This document shows, piece after piece, positions 16,398 to 23,613 of a DNA stretch of 64,000 nt (position 1 is the first letter of the stretch; each line of letters starts with the position of its first letter). The DNA is from a virus: the IMG/VR virus record IMGVR_UViG_3300047325_000130, positions 39,637-103,636 of that record. One strand, given 5' to 3'. Below the pieces are notes generated by a model. It searched no databases. It was not told the DNA's origin and was given only the letters and a program-made list of their open reading frames with translations. The position numbers and the translations under genes are program-made.

Positions 16398-16427
16398 GAA
16401 AATGCTCCGTAATTACGGAGCATTTTC
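16398..16427 (+). terminator. Intrinsic terminator
   Basis: 15-bp perfect palindrome GAAAATGCTCCGTAA / TTACGGAGCATTTTC after the basic-protein gene. Confidence 0.8.
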
Positions 16428-16959
16428 ATGAGTAACATAGATTTTACCATGCGTTAACATGTATCACCGTGAATTTAATGGGAGTGCGTAACAACCAAAA
16501 ATCACATAAATTTGGTAAAATCAATTATATTTTTTGATATTTTTTGGTAAGTTTTTAAAATTAAACACTATTTAAATAAAAACACAAAATCGTTATAAGC
16601 AAAACGAAAATAGATAGTTTGATTTACATTTAGTAAAATAGCAGTTGCTATCTATAAACTTTTAAAACACGCGAAATTTACATATATATTATTTTTCGCT
16701 AATACGAAAAAATTACTGTTTGTCAAACAGTTTGATGAAATATTACAAAATTTTAACTTGGAAAATTAATTAAGGCTGTTACTTAAAGAGTATGGCACAG
16801 GTGAACCAAATGTTGGTTAGAATTTTGCAATAGACTGTTAAAAAGACTTGATAGTTTAAGTAAAAGAAACTAATATTTGGTTACTAAATGCTTACAACGA
16901 TTGTGCATTATATGGTATAATGTACAAGTCAATAACAGACTATATACGGAGTAAGACTT
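16428..16959. other. AT-rich intergenic region
   Basis: About 530 bases, very AT-rich, without a supported gene on either strand. Only the promoter at 16892-16921 is recognisable. An origin or regulatory role is possible but nothing specific (no iteron series, no strong hairpin) was seen. Confidence 0.4.
16892..16921 (+). promoter_or_regulatory. Sigma70-type promoter
   Basis: TTACAA, 18-base spacer, perfect TATAAT, 38 bases before ATG 16960. Confidence 0.6.
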
Positions 16960-17310
16960 ATGGAAAATACGGAAAATACGGAAAATGCTGAGCGCACCTT
17001 CAATGTGGTTGGGACCTCAATGCTCGAACGTCAACGTAAGCTACGGTTTGCGTCTGGTTCGGCAAGGACCCGTGCAAACATACTGAAGAGACACAATCAC
17101 CGCGAAGTTCAGCTAATTGAACTTCCGAAGCCGATGACCAAGGCTGAGGCAATTGCGTGGTTGCAGAATAAAGTTGGTATCAAGCCGGCAGCTGATGTAG
17201 CTGATATAGATTTGAAGCAGATAGCTACCGGACTAAAGGAAGTGATGAAGAGCTTGCCGCCGCAGCAAGCACCAAAACGAGGTCGCCCGGTAAAAGAGAC
17301 GACCGCGTAA
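16960..17310 (+). CDS. Small DNA-binding-like protein, paralogue B
   Basis: 116 residues. The N terminus starts with ENTENTENAE, encoded by a tandem repeat GAAAATACG. Residues 13-70 (TFNVVGTSMLERQRKLRF...HNHREVQLIELPKPMTKAEAIAWL) align with the N-terminal domain of the gene at 15915. The C-terminal QAPKRGRPVKE contains an AT-hook-like KRGRP motif. Flanked by its own promoter and terminator. Function unknown. Confidence 0.65.
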   Translation: MENTENTENAERTFNVVGTSMLERQRKLRFASGSARTRANILKRHNHREVQLIELPKPMTKAEAIAWLQNKVGIKPAADVADIDLKQIATGLKEVMKSLPPQQAPKRGRPVKETTA

Positions 17311-17337
17311 CAGTAGTTACGTGACTTCCGTAAAAGG

Positions 17338-17359
17338 TAGGCGGCTTACTGGCCGCCTA
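17338..17359 (+). terminator. Intrinsic terminator
   Basis: 8-bp GC-rich stem TAGGCGGC / GCCGCCTA, loop of 6, followed by TTCTTTT. Confidence 0.8.
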
Positions 17360-17425
17360 TTCTTTTGCCTGAATTTTGAATACAACCATACCGTGTAAAA
17401 ATTTGAAATACAACCATAAATATAT

Positions 17426-17454
17426 TTGACAACTATTACATGTTAGACTAACTT
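17426..17454 (+). promoter_or_regulatory. Possible promoter
   Basis: TTGACA, 17-base spacer, TAACTT (weak -10), upstream of the gene at 17522. Confidence 0.35.
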
Positions 17455-17521
17455 CTAGTTAAGTTTGTGTAATTGCAAAAAATTAACAGACCCAACGGTT
17501 ATAAAAATTGGGGTAGGTTGT

Positions 17522-17785
17522 ATGATTCGAAAATTTTCAACTGCGGTTACTAGCATTCAATATAATGATGAAGACTTAACTAGAGTTTATATCGAGCTCT
17601 ATGATAGAGCATTTACTTTAGAAGGACCGAATGCCGTTGTTCTTTTAAAAGAATGCTTTGTTGCCGTAAACATGTTTGCACATGGCGGTAATGAAGAATT
17701 TGAATTTGAACATGATAACTTTCATAATTGGCTAGACGATACTATTTCGGCATTAGTAGATATGCCGGCGATTGTTATGCATTGA
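17522..17785 (+). CDS. Hypothetical protein
   Basis: 87 residues from ATG 17522 (the frame is open from a TTG at 17465). Starts MIRKFSTAVTSIQYNDEDLT, with acidic C-terminal half (NEEFEFEHDNFHNWLDDTIS). No motif recognised. Confidence 0.5.
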   Translation: MIRKFSTAVTSIQYNDEDLTRVYIELYDRAFTLEGPNAVVLLKECFVAVNMFAHGGNEEFEFEHDNFHNWLDDTISALVDMPAIVMH

Positions 17786-17907
17786 ATCTATGAAAGTTAC
17801 TTCTAATCTTTTGAGGGCCAAATCATCAAAGCCTGACCTGCCATCGATTTACTTATTTGATAATTGATCAAATAATAGCAAATATATATTTGATCAGGAT
17901 TTATTGC

Positions 17908-18147
17908 ATGTTATTGTATTTCTTTTATATTGCTGCATCTGTTGTACTTCTATGGTTTTTTGTAAAAAACTATTGGTTTTTAATTTTTGGACGAAGAAAT
18001 TCTGTCAATAAGACTGGGTTACCGGCCCACCAACGATATAGAAATGCTTTGCTAGACGAGGTTGCTAATGCCATTTCGTCCAAAACAGAATTAATGAATA
18101 GTAAATATTTTTCTGATTTTGTCCTGTCATTAAAAGACATTCAATAA
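17908..18147 (+). CDS. Single-pass membrane protein
   Basis: 79 residues from ATG 17908: an N-terminal hydrophobic helix (LLYFFYIAASVVLLWFFV) and a soluble C-terminal part of about 55 residues. AGGA ribosome site. The upstream region contains two TTGATCA-type inverted repeats (17865-17900). Function unknown. Confidence 0.5.
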   Translation: MLLYFFYIAASVVLLWFFVKNYWFLIFGRRNSVNKTGLPAHQRYRNALLDEVANAISSKTELMNSKYFSDFVLSLKDIQ

Positions 18148-18151
18148 TTGG

Positions 18152-18180
18152 TTTACTTTAGTAATGTTTTATGCTACATT
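18152..18180 (+). promoter_or_regulatory. Extended -10 promoter
   Basis: TTTACT, 17-base spacer, TGCTACATT; the -10 ends only 5 bases before the preferred ATG 18186, so the transcript may be leaderless. Confidence 0.45.
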
Positions 18181-18185
18181 GTAGT

Positions 18186-18746
18186 ATGAATATTGTTGAA
18201 AAAATGGATATATTTGCAACAGCGGCTCATGCTGCTGTTGGACAGGTACGAAAATACACAGGTGAACCATATATTGTTCATCCAAGACATGTACGAGAAA
18301 TCTTACTTAAATTTTGTACAAGTGAGGTTACTCCGGAAATGGAAGCAATTGCCCTTGGACATGATGTATGCGAAGATACTGATGTAACAATTGAATTGAT
18401 TGACGAAATTTTTGGAAAAGAAATTGCCGAAGGCATTGGTTGGTTAACTGATGTCAGTAAACCGAGCGACGGTAATCGAAAAGTACGTAAGGAAATTGAT
18501 AGGCAGCATACCGTTCAAGCTCCGGTTAGATTCAAAAATATTAAAATATCTGACTTGATCAGTAATACGTATAGTATACGCGAGCATGATCCAAATTTTG
18601 CCGAAGTGTACTTAAAAGAAAAAGCTGCATTGCTTGCGAGTTGTGATGATGCTGATCCCGGACTACTAGCAGAAGCTCATCGAATTTTGACAGAATCGAT
18701 TTCTATTTTAGAAAACGAGCGGTTACAAGCTTCTCTTAAGAAATAG
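18186..18746 (+). CDS. HD-domain phosphohydrolase (SpoT/MESH1-like)
   Basis: 186 residues from ATG 18186. Residues 10-150 match single-domain (p)ppGpp hydrolases: AAHAAVGQVRKYTGEPYIVHPRHV, the HD motif GHDVCEDTDV, and KNIKISDLISNT. In the family this would remove the 3'-pyrophosphate of (p)ppGpp or act on NADPH. A phage copy could blunt the host stringent response or an alarmone-based defence. There is no synthetase domain. Converges with the small gene on the minus strand (11-base overlap). Confidence 0.8.
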   Translation: MNIVEKMDIFATAAHAAVGQVRKYTGEPYIVHPRHVREILLKFCTSEVTPEMEAIALGHDVCEDTDVTIELIDEIFGKEIAEGIGWLTDVSKPSDGNRKVRKEIDRQHTVQAPVRFKNIKISDLISNTYSIREHDPNFAEVYLKEKAALLASCDDADPGLLAEAHRILTESISILENERLQASLKK

Positions 18747-18942
18747 AATCGTAAAATTGTTCGGCTCTTGCGCGTGTAGCAAAGTTTTTTGTTTCCACAT
18801 CTCGGTCACTATCCCATGTAACTGAAAAATGAGAACCTTCGTCGGTTAGTTGTTTAACTCCGATTCGGCGCATGGTTCTAGTATCGTATAACGGATGTTC
18901 CTCTAGAACCGTACCTTCGATTATTAAATCTTTTACTTTCAT
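18736..18942 (-). CDS. Small hypothetical protein
   Basis: 68 residues from ATG 18942, MKVKDLIIEGTVLEEHPLYD and a C-terminal TWDSDRDVETKNFATRARAE. Likely a small beta/alpha protein; similar short phage proteins begin MKVKDLI. Overlaps the end of the HD gene. Confidence 0.5.
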   Translation of the reverse strand: MKVKDLIIEGTVLEEHPLYDTRTMRRIGVKQLTDEGSHFSVTWDSDRDVETKNFATRARAEQFYDSIS

Positions 18943-19031
18943 ATTTTTATCCAAGTTAAAACTATATTTATCTATCCAATAAAAGTTTTGCCTGGTTGAT
19001 CTTTTATAAAAATTTTGTTAAATATATCGTT

Positions 19032-19196
19032 ATGAGTAAGAAATCGATATCGCGCGAAATTAAAATCGCACCTATTCAAAAGCGGCGGCGCGCGATTGAA
19101 CTCTTTGCGGTTGATTCTCCGTTTCGTGCAAAAATTACACCAGTTAAAAAGCCTTATAAACGTAAACCAAAGCATCAAAATCAACCTCCGGAGTAG
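19032..19196 (+). CDS. Possible ArfA-like ribosome-rescue peptide
   Basis: 54 residues, very basic. The segment RRRAIELFAVDSPFRAKITP followed by KKPYKRKPKH resembles the ArfA core (AIEALLHDPLFRQRV, then KKGKGSYxRKxKH). ArfA recognises stalled ribosomes with an empty A site and recruits RF2. The known ArfA terminator-hairpin control is not evident here; the gene ends in a normal TAG. A short match, so only moderately sure. Confidence 0.5.
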   Translation: MSKKSISREIKIAPIQKRRRAIELFAVDSPFRAKITPVKKPYKRKPKHQNQPPE

Positions 19197-19202
19197 GTAA
19201 CT

Positions 19203-19430
19203 ATGATACCGATTGACTTGCAAAAAGAGTATTATAACAAAATTCGAAAATTTTGGAACACTGTCATTCCTGGACTAGAAGATCAAACTCTGGAGTTTGA
19301 TATAAAAACATCAATTTTTAATGCTCTTCAAAAGCGCGGCCATTATGCTTTAGGTATTTCTGGTGGTCCGGACGATATACTTAATGCTTTACGTGACGAC
19401 GGATTTGAAATTACACGTAAAAAGAAATGA
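19203..19430 (+). CDS. Small hypothetical protein
   Basis: 75 residues: MIPIDLQKEYYNKIRKFWNT, then LEFDIKTSIFNALQKRGHYAL and a C-terminal DILNALRDDGFEITRKKK. Seven bases after the ArfA-like gene. The GHYALxISGGPDDILNxLxxDGF part looks like a small phage-specific domain. Function unknown. Confidence 0.5.
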   Translation: MIPIDLQKEYYNKIRKFWNTVIPGLEDQTLEFDIKTSIFNALQKRGHYALGISGGPDDILNALRDDGFEITRKKK

Positions 19431-19470
19431 TCCCGTCAAAGCCTTCTATTGAGGGCGCTTGGGGTGAGCG

Positions 19471-19478
19471 TATAAATA
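19471..19478 (+). promoter_or_regulatory. TATAAATA late-type promoter
   Basis: Perfect match to the T4 late-promoter consensus, 24 bases before ATG 19502, with an AAGGATAT ribosome site in between. Confidence 0.45.
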
Positions 19479-19501
19479 GTATATCATTACAAGGATATAC
19501 T

Positions 19502-20134
19502 ATGTCGCACACCGAAGATATGAGAAAACTAATCAAGTTATTAGAAGCATCTGAACCATATGTCGGTCCGGACAAATACCTTCTTGACCCTGATGTAGAA
19601 TATAGTGCAGAAGGTAAGAAAAAAGGCGAAATAAACAAAGTCGTTGCAAGATTAAAAAGTATTGCAAGCGGACGTTATACTCGTCTTGCAAATAATGTAA
19701 GAAGAATCGGTGAACTACAAACAGAGATTGAAAAATTAGATCAAGAAGCTAAAGAAGATGCTCGCGAAGCAATTGCTGATTTGTTTCATGCTAAAGATAG
19801 TATCTATACACGAGTTGTTGAGACTGTGAGTTTTGTAATCAAATTAACCGCTGATCCAAAACCTACCACAACAGTAAAATATGAAAAAGTTTTAACTGAT
19901 TTAGAACAACATTTGACTCCGCAACTACGGGTAATTTTAGAAGATCTTAAAGTCAAATATTCTACTGAAACAACTAAAGCGGCTGCGTTAACTATTCAAG
20001 GCCCTGGGCCAAAAAAGAAAGTAGAAGAATCTTTTGAAAATGATCCGTTTGCAGCTTATCTTAATAAGATTGAAAATTGGGCTAGGAAATATGATCAAGT
20101 TTTAGATTCTTTGGAAAACGAAGTCTTCAATTGA
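19502..20134 (+). CDS. Coiled-coil protein
   Basis: 210 residues from ATG 19502. The N terminus MSHTEDMRKLIKLLEASE resembles that of the gene at 48351 (VDEIRKLINLLENI), a pattern I associate with phage virion or head-associated proteins. The central part, about residues 35-100, is Glu/Lys/Arg-rich and helical (GELQTEIEKLDQEAKEDARE). TATAAATA upstream suggests late expression. Structural role inferred only. Confidence 0.5.
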   Translation: MSHTEDMRKLIKLLEASEPYVGPDKYLLDPDVEYSAEGKKKGEINKVVARLKSIASGRYTRLANNVRRIGELQTEIEKLDQEAKEDAREAIADLFHAKDSIYTRVVETVSFVIKLTADPKPTTTVKYEKVLTDLEQHLTPQLRVILEDLKVKYSTETTKAAALTIQGPGPKKKVEESFENDPFAAYLNKIENWARKYDQVLDSLENEVFN

Positions 20135-20165
20135 CATTTTTAAAAGCGTAACATACGCTTTGTAA

Positions 20166-20609
20166 ATGTTGATATTATTAGTATATGTTTTTTTTATTTT
20201 AGCGATTGCATGTTGTAATTATTCAATAATATATAAACGCAATTATCCTGCTCGACAACTCAAAAAAGATTTAAAATCCGGGCAAGCAAAACATGTAGAA
20301 TTATTTCATTGGAATGGTAAGATAGTAGCTGTTATTGCATATAAAATTAACAATATATGGGTTGCACCTTTCACTGACGGAACTTGTTATAAACAGCAGG
20401 ACCATAAGTTTTTAGTAAAATTAAACGATGATGGCAGTACTGTACCATATACAGGGGAGAAGTTAGATTTTGTTAAATGTTGGTTACCTGTTGACGATGA
20501 TGAAAAAATATTGATGTTACTTAAAAATGAAGACTATATAAGAAATCATTTTAAAAATATTGATAATTCCTGGCTACACGAATCTTTTAGAAAAAGATAT
20601 GGTAGATGA
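20166..20609 (+). CDS. Membrane-anchored protein, paralogue 1
   Basis: 147 residues: one N-terminal membrane helix (LILLVYVFFILAIACCNYS), then a soluble domain with VAVIAYKINNIWVAPFTDGT and a charged C-terminal half. Same layout as the following gene, with which it overlaps by 4 bases (ATGA). Function unknown. Confidence 0.55.
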   Translation: MLILLVYVFFILAIACCNYSIIYKRNYPARQLKKDLKSGQAKHVELFHWNGKIVAVIAYKINNIWVAPFTDGTCYKQQDHKFLVKLNDDGSTVPYTGEKLDFVKCWLPVDDDEKILMLLKNEDYIRNHFKNIDNSWLHESFRKRYGR

Positions 20610-21152
20610 AAATTCTATTACTTGAAATATTTAAATTACTATCATCTATAATTATATCTATATTATATATTTCATATATGGTATCAACATTACATTCTGG
20701 TTTTTATATTGGATGTATTATCACTATTGTATATTCGTTCTTATTGGTTTTTATAAACGTTAATACGTTTAAGAGAGTTAAACGAATTATACGACTTATA
20801 AAAGGTATAGAATATCAAGTAATATTGGTCGATTTCGATGGAGACTCGTATCTTGCAAGTGCAGTAAAAATTAAGGATGATATTTTTGCAAAATATTATT
20901 ATTACACAGATAGCAATTACTTACGTTTATTAGATGGACGGCACTGTTCTTCACCCGGATTTAGATAACCATCATATTAGCTTTTGGGAACCAGGTCATA
21001 TTAGATTTTGGGAACCAAGTAGTATAGATGATAAAATACAGATGCGGTTAACTGTAGGCAATTACATTGGGGATTATCTAATGTCATTAAATGACGGTGG
21101 TTACGAAATTAAAAAGAAGAACTTAAAAAAGTACTGCGGAAAAGAGTCCTAA
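20606..21152 (+). pseudogene. Membrane protein, paralogue 2, frameshifted
   Basis: From ATG 20606: two close membrane helices, then VILVDFDGDSYLASAVKI up to YLRLLDG, where the frame ends 10 codons later. The second frame from 20934 reads DGTVLHPDLDNHHISFWEPG and ends at 21152. Removing one G from GATGGACGG (about 20935-20943) joins them as LLDDGTVLHP, which lines up with the intact paralogue at 20166 (YKQQDHKFLVKLNDDGSTVP). Contains a tandem SFWEPGHI / RFWEPSSI repeat. Confidence 0.55.
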
Positions 21153-21158
21153 ATTTGG

Positions 21159-21187
21159 TTGACATATAGTTCAATGTATGCTATTGT
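21159..21187 (+). promoter_or_regulatory. Sigma70-type promoter of the ligase gene
   Basis: TTGACA, 17-base spacer, TATTGT (preceded by TGC), 24 bases before ATG 21212. Confidence 0.65.
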
Positions 21188-21211
21188 GAACAACATATAA
21201 GGGGTTTAAAT

Positions 21212-22645
21212 ATGAAAACAGCGACCGATGTAATTGCAAAGCTTGAAGCTCATAATGGTAAACTCGAAAAAGAGCAAATTGTTAAGGATGCATTTGCAGC
21301 TGGTATTTTTGAGTTTTTTGAAGCCGCTGCAATGGCATATAATAAACTACGCAGTTTTGGTGTTAAGCAAGTTCCGCTGATTGAGGATGAGGACGAGCCC
21401 GGGTTTGTTTCAACTTTTACTTGGGATCATTTTAAGATACTTGTTGCCAAACTTGAATCTCGCGAATTGACAGGTAATGCTGCGCGGGATGCGCTTCGTG
21501 CCGCAGCCGATAAATGCACTGTTCGTGATTGGAATGGATTTTATCGTCGAGTACTTATCCGTGATTTTAAATGTGGTGCGGGTGAGGGTACAATCAATCG
21601 TGCTCTTGCGGATTTAATGAAAGCAACAAAAGACAAGAAAATTAAGGCTGAATTGCTTAGGCACATGGTTCCTGAATTTAGTGTGCAACTTGCTAAGAAC
21701 GGCGACGATCATCCAAAGAAAATGACCGGTATCAAATTGCTTGATCCCAAGTTGGATGGTTGTCGATTAACTACGATAATTGATATCGTCGATAAAACAG
21801 TAACTCAATATACCCGCCATGGAGCAATTAACGATCGCTTCACTAATATTACAACTGCACTTGCTAAACTAATCCCTCTTCTAAAACGTAGTGTTGTTCT
21901 AGACGGCGAAGTAGTTAGTCAAAACTTTCAGCAGATGATGACTCAGCTAAATCGAAAAACTGCTGACACGCGCGATGCTAAGCTTGCATTGTTTGATATT
22001 ATCGCATTGGATGATTTTAAAAAGCTTCAAGACCCGGATCCTGAAGTAAAAAGTACTGCAAGCAAAATTACTCAAACAAAACGTCACGAAGAATTGGTCG
22101 AACTTATTCCTTTGTTGCAGCAAGTGTCAGGTGATACAGTTTACGTTATTCCTAAGTTGTCGGTAGATTTGAATACCGTCGAAGGACAACAGACCTTCAA
22201 AGAATTCAATAATACAACGGTCGCTGCTGGGTTTGAAGGTATTATGGTTAAGGATCCGATGGCGTCATATGAATGTGATCGCACATTTGCTTGGCTAAAA
22301 ATAAAACCGTTCATTACCGTTGATCTAGAAATTATCGACGTTCTCCCTGGTAACGCAGGCAGTAAGTATGAAAAGACTTTGGGCCGACTTGTTTGTAAAG
22401 GTGAAGAACAAGGAAAGAAAGTCAAAACCAAGTGCGGTGGCGGGTTTAGCGACAAGCAACGTGATGAAATTTGGACAGCATTTAAAAAGAATCCAAAGTC
22501 GGTTATTGGTTTAATTGTTGAGATCAAGGGAGACTGCTTGACCCTTAGTGCGGATGATGATTTAGATTTAGCAGAAGACGAATGGAGTGTACGTTTTCCG
22601 GTGTTTATGCGGTTCCGTGGGCAAGTACGGGGAGAAAAGATTTGA
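21212..22645 (+). CDS. ATP-dependent DNA ligase (T4 gp30-like)
   Basis: 477 residues, about the length of T4 ligase (487). Nucleotidyl-transfer motifs in order: motif I KLDG (Lys180 forms the AMP adduct), motif III LDGEVV, motif IV GFEGIMVKDP, motif V WLKIKP, then a C-terminal OB fold. Seals nicks during replication and repair. Ribosome site AAGGGG, with a strong promoter upstream. Heads a group with the two small genes downstream. Confidence 0.95.
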   Translation: MKTATDVIAKLEAHNGKLEKEQIVKDAFAAGIFEFFEAAAMAYNKLRSFGVKQVPLIEDEDEPGFVSTFTWDHFKILVAKLESRELTGNAARDALRAAADKCTVRDWNGFYRRVLIRDFKCGAGEGTINRALADLMKATKDKKIKAELLRHMVPEFSVQLAKNGDDHPKKMTGIKLLDPKLDGCRLTTIIDIVDKTVTQYTRHGAINDRFTNITTALAKLIPLLKRSVVLDGEVVSQNFQQMMTQLNRKTADTRDAKLALFDIIALDDFKKLQDPDPEVKSTASKITQTKRHEELVELIPLLQQVSGDTVYVIPKLSVDLNTVEGQQTFKEFNNTTVAAGFEGIMVKDPMASYECDRTFAWLKIKPFITVDLEIIDVLPGNAGSKYEKTLGRLVCKGEEQGKKVKTKCGGGFSDKQRDEIWTAFKKNPKSVIGLIVEIKGDCLTLSADDDLDLAEDEWSVRFPVFMRFRGQVRGEKI

Positions 22646-22647
22646 AC

Positions 22648-22836
22648 ATGAAACTCCGGCATTTTTTGCAGACGGTTGTAAATCAATTTGAGAGTTATCC
22701 TGACGATGAAGTGCTAACGCTGGGTGATTGGCTTGAGTCCAACGACCCTGCCGAGCCGGACCTGTGTTTCCGGGGTGTTTTCAAAATTAAGGTGGGAGAC
22801 TTTCGCGCTTGGCTTAATGAAACCAATGATAGTTAG
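22648..22836 (+). CDS. Small hypothetical protein
   Basis: 62 residues from ATG 22648, 2 bases after the ligase stop, with GGGGAGAAAAG upstream. MKLRHFLQTVVNQFESYPDD then DWLESNDPAEPDLCFRGVFK: acidic. The ligase gene's downstream partner; function unknown. Confidence 0.55.
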   Translation: MKLRHFLQTVVNQFESYPDDEVLTLGDWLESNDPAEPDLCFRGVFKIKVGDFRAWLNETNDS

Positions 22837-23166
22837 ATGGCAAGTGCTCGCAGTACCATATCGGACCGATCTATGATTCTTTTCAAATTGACTTTAACGA
22901 ATCCGTTTATTAAAGAGAAATTTATTTCTGGTTGGGATAAATTTTATAAACTTAATAAACATAAAGTATTTGAGATTGATACTCATTATTATTCTAAATC
23001 TTTGTTCGAATTAGATGTAGATTTAAATTGGCTAGGGAGGGATCATGCTGGTCCAGAAATCTCAATAGCACTGTTTGGGTTTACTATTCGTTTAGTAATT
23101 TATGACATTCGGCATTGGGATTATGATAAAAACACCTGGCTTACGGAGAAGAGTAATGCGTTTTAA
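22837..23166 (+). CDS. Conserved phage protein, DHAG/RHWNYD type
   Basis: Up to 109 residues; ATG 22873 (97 residues) is an equally good start. Conserved blocks LTLTNPF, RDHAGPEISIALFGFTIRLVIYD, RHWDYDKNTW match a small protein I recognise from many myoviruses. No function known. The downstream membrane gene starts 11 bases before its stop. Confidence 0.6.
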   Translation: MASARSTISDRSMILFKLTLTNPFIKEKFISGWDKFYKLNKHKVFEIDTHYYSKSLFELDVDLNWLGRDHAGPEISIALFGFTIRLVIYDIRHWDYDKNTWLTEKSNAF

Positions 23167-23434
23167 ACAGTTGTCTCCCAAGTTCTTTCCATTTTTAGGA
23201 GCAATAATTTTACTTGTATTTTCAATTAAATGGACTACAAATTGGACACAAGATGAACTTGGTTGGGTCTGCAGCGGTCTCAAAATGATTTTTCAGCATT
23301 TAACAGGTACTCCGTTAATTAACGATACAGTGCATATTTCATTCGTTGTGGCATTGCTCATAAATGTATTTACATGCTTTAGTATGTTGGTATTTGATTT
23401 TTGGATTTGGGTTGTACATGCAATTTTTGGATAA
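23156..23434 (+). CDS. Two-helix membrane protein
   Basis: 92 residues from ATG 23156 (CGGAGAAG site), overlapping the previous gene. Hydrophobic segments at about 9-25 (FFPFLGAIILLVFSIKW) and 62-88. Location inner membrane (inferred). Could be a holin-like or other host-membrane protein but no lysis genes are nearby. Confidence 0.5.
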   Translation: MRFKQLSPKFFPFLGAIILLVFSIKWTTNWTQDELGWVCSGLKMIFQHLTGTPLINDTVHISFVVALLINVFTCFSMLVFDFWIWVVHAIFG

Positions 23435-23442
23435 AATATCCA

Positions 23443-23596
23443 AATAAATATTATTGTGGTAAGGAAAGTCTACCTACCGGTTGGCGCCGACAGAGTAGGT
23501 AGAGCAGGGATTGCAACTCTGTAAACGGAGAATGGGAAAACGGAGCGGACTTAACGTAGTTTGATACCTCACCGGCCACATGTTAAATAAATATAG
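23443..23596 (+). ncRNA. Structured intergenic region, possible small RNA or leader
   Basis: About 130 bases, richer in G/C than the surroundings, bounded by AATAAATAT motifs on both sides (23443 and 23586). It can form CTACCTAC/GTAGGTAG (23470-23477 with 23495-23502) or, alternatively, ACAGAGT/ACTCTGT (23490-23496 with 23516-23522); the two stems compete. ACGGAG occurs twice downstream. No ORF. A tRNA was considered and rejected. Confidence 0.4.
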
Positions 23597-23613
23597 GATA
23601 ACTTGGGTATTAT

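Noticed and set aside
16428-16959. Replication origin
   Set aside because: AT-rich only; no iterons, DnaA-type boxes or large hairpins to support it.
22141-22686. Minus-strand frame of 181 codons under the ligase gene
   Set aside because: Antisense shadow of the ligase; no motif and no ribosome site.
23490-23540. tRNA-like text (GGTAGAGC and a 7-base loop ATTGCAA in a 5-bp stem)
   Set aside because: No D-stem partner, no T-arm GTTCGA and no acceptor stem could be formed.
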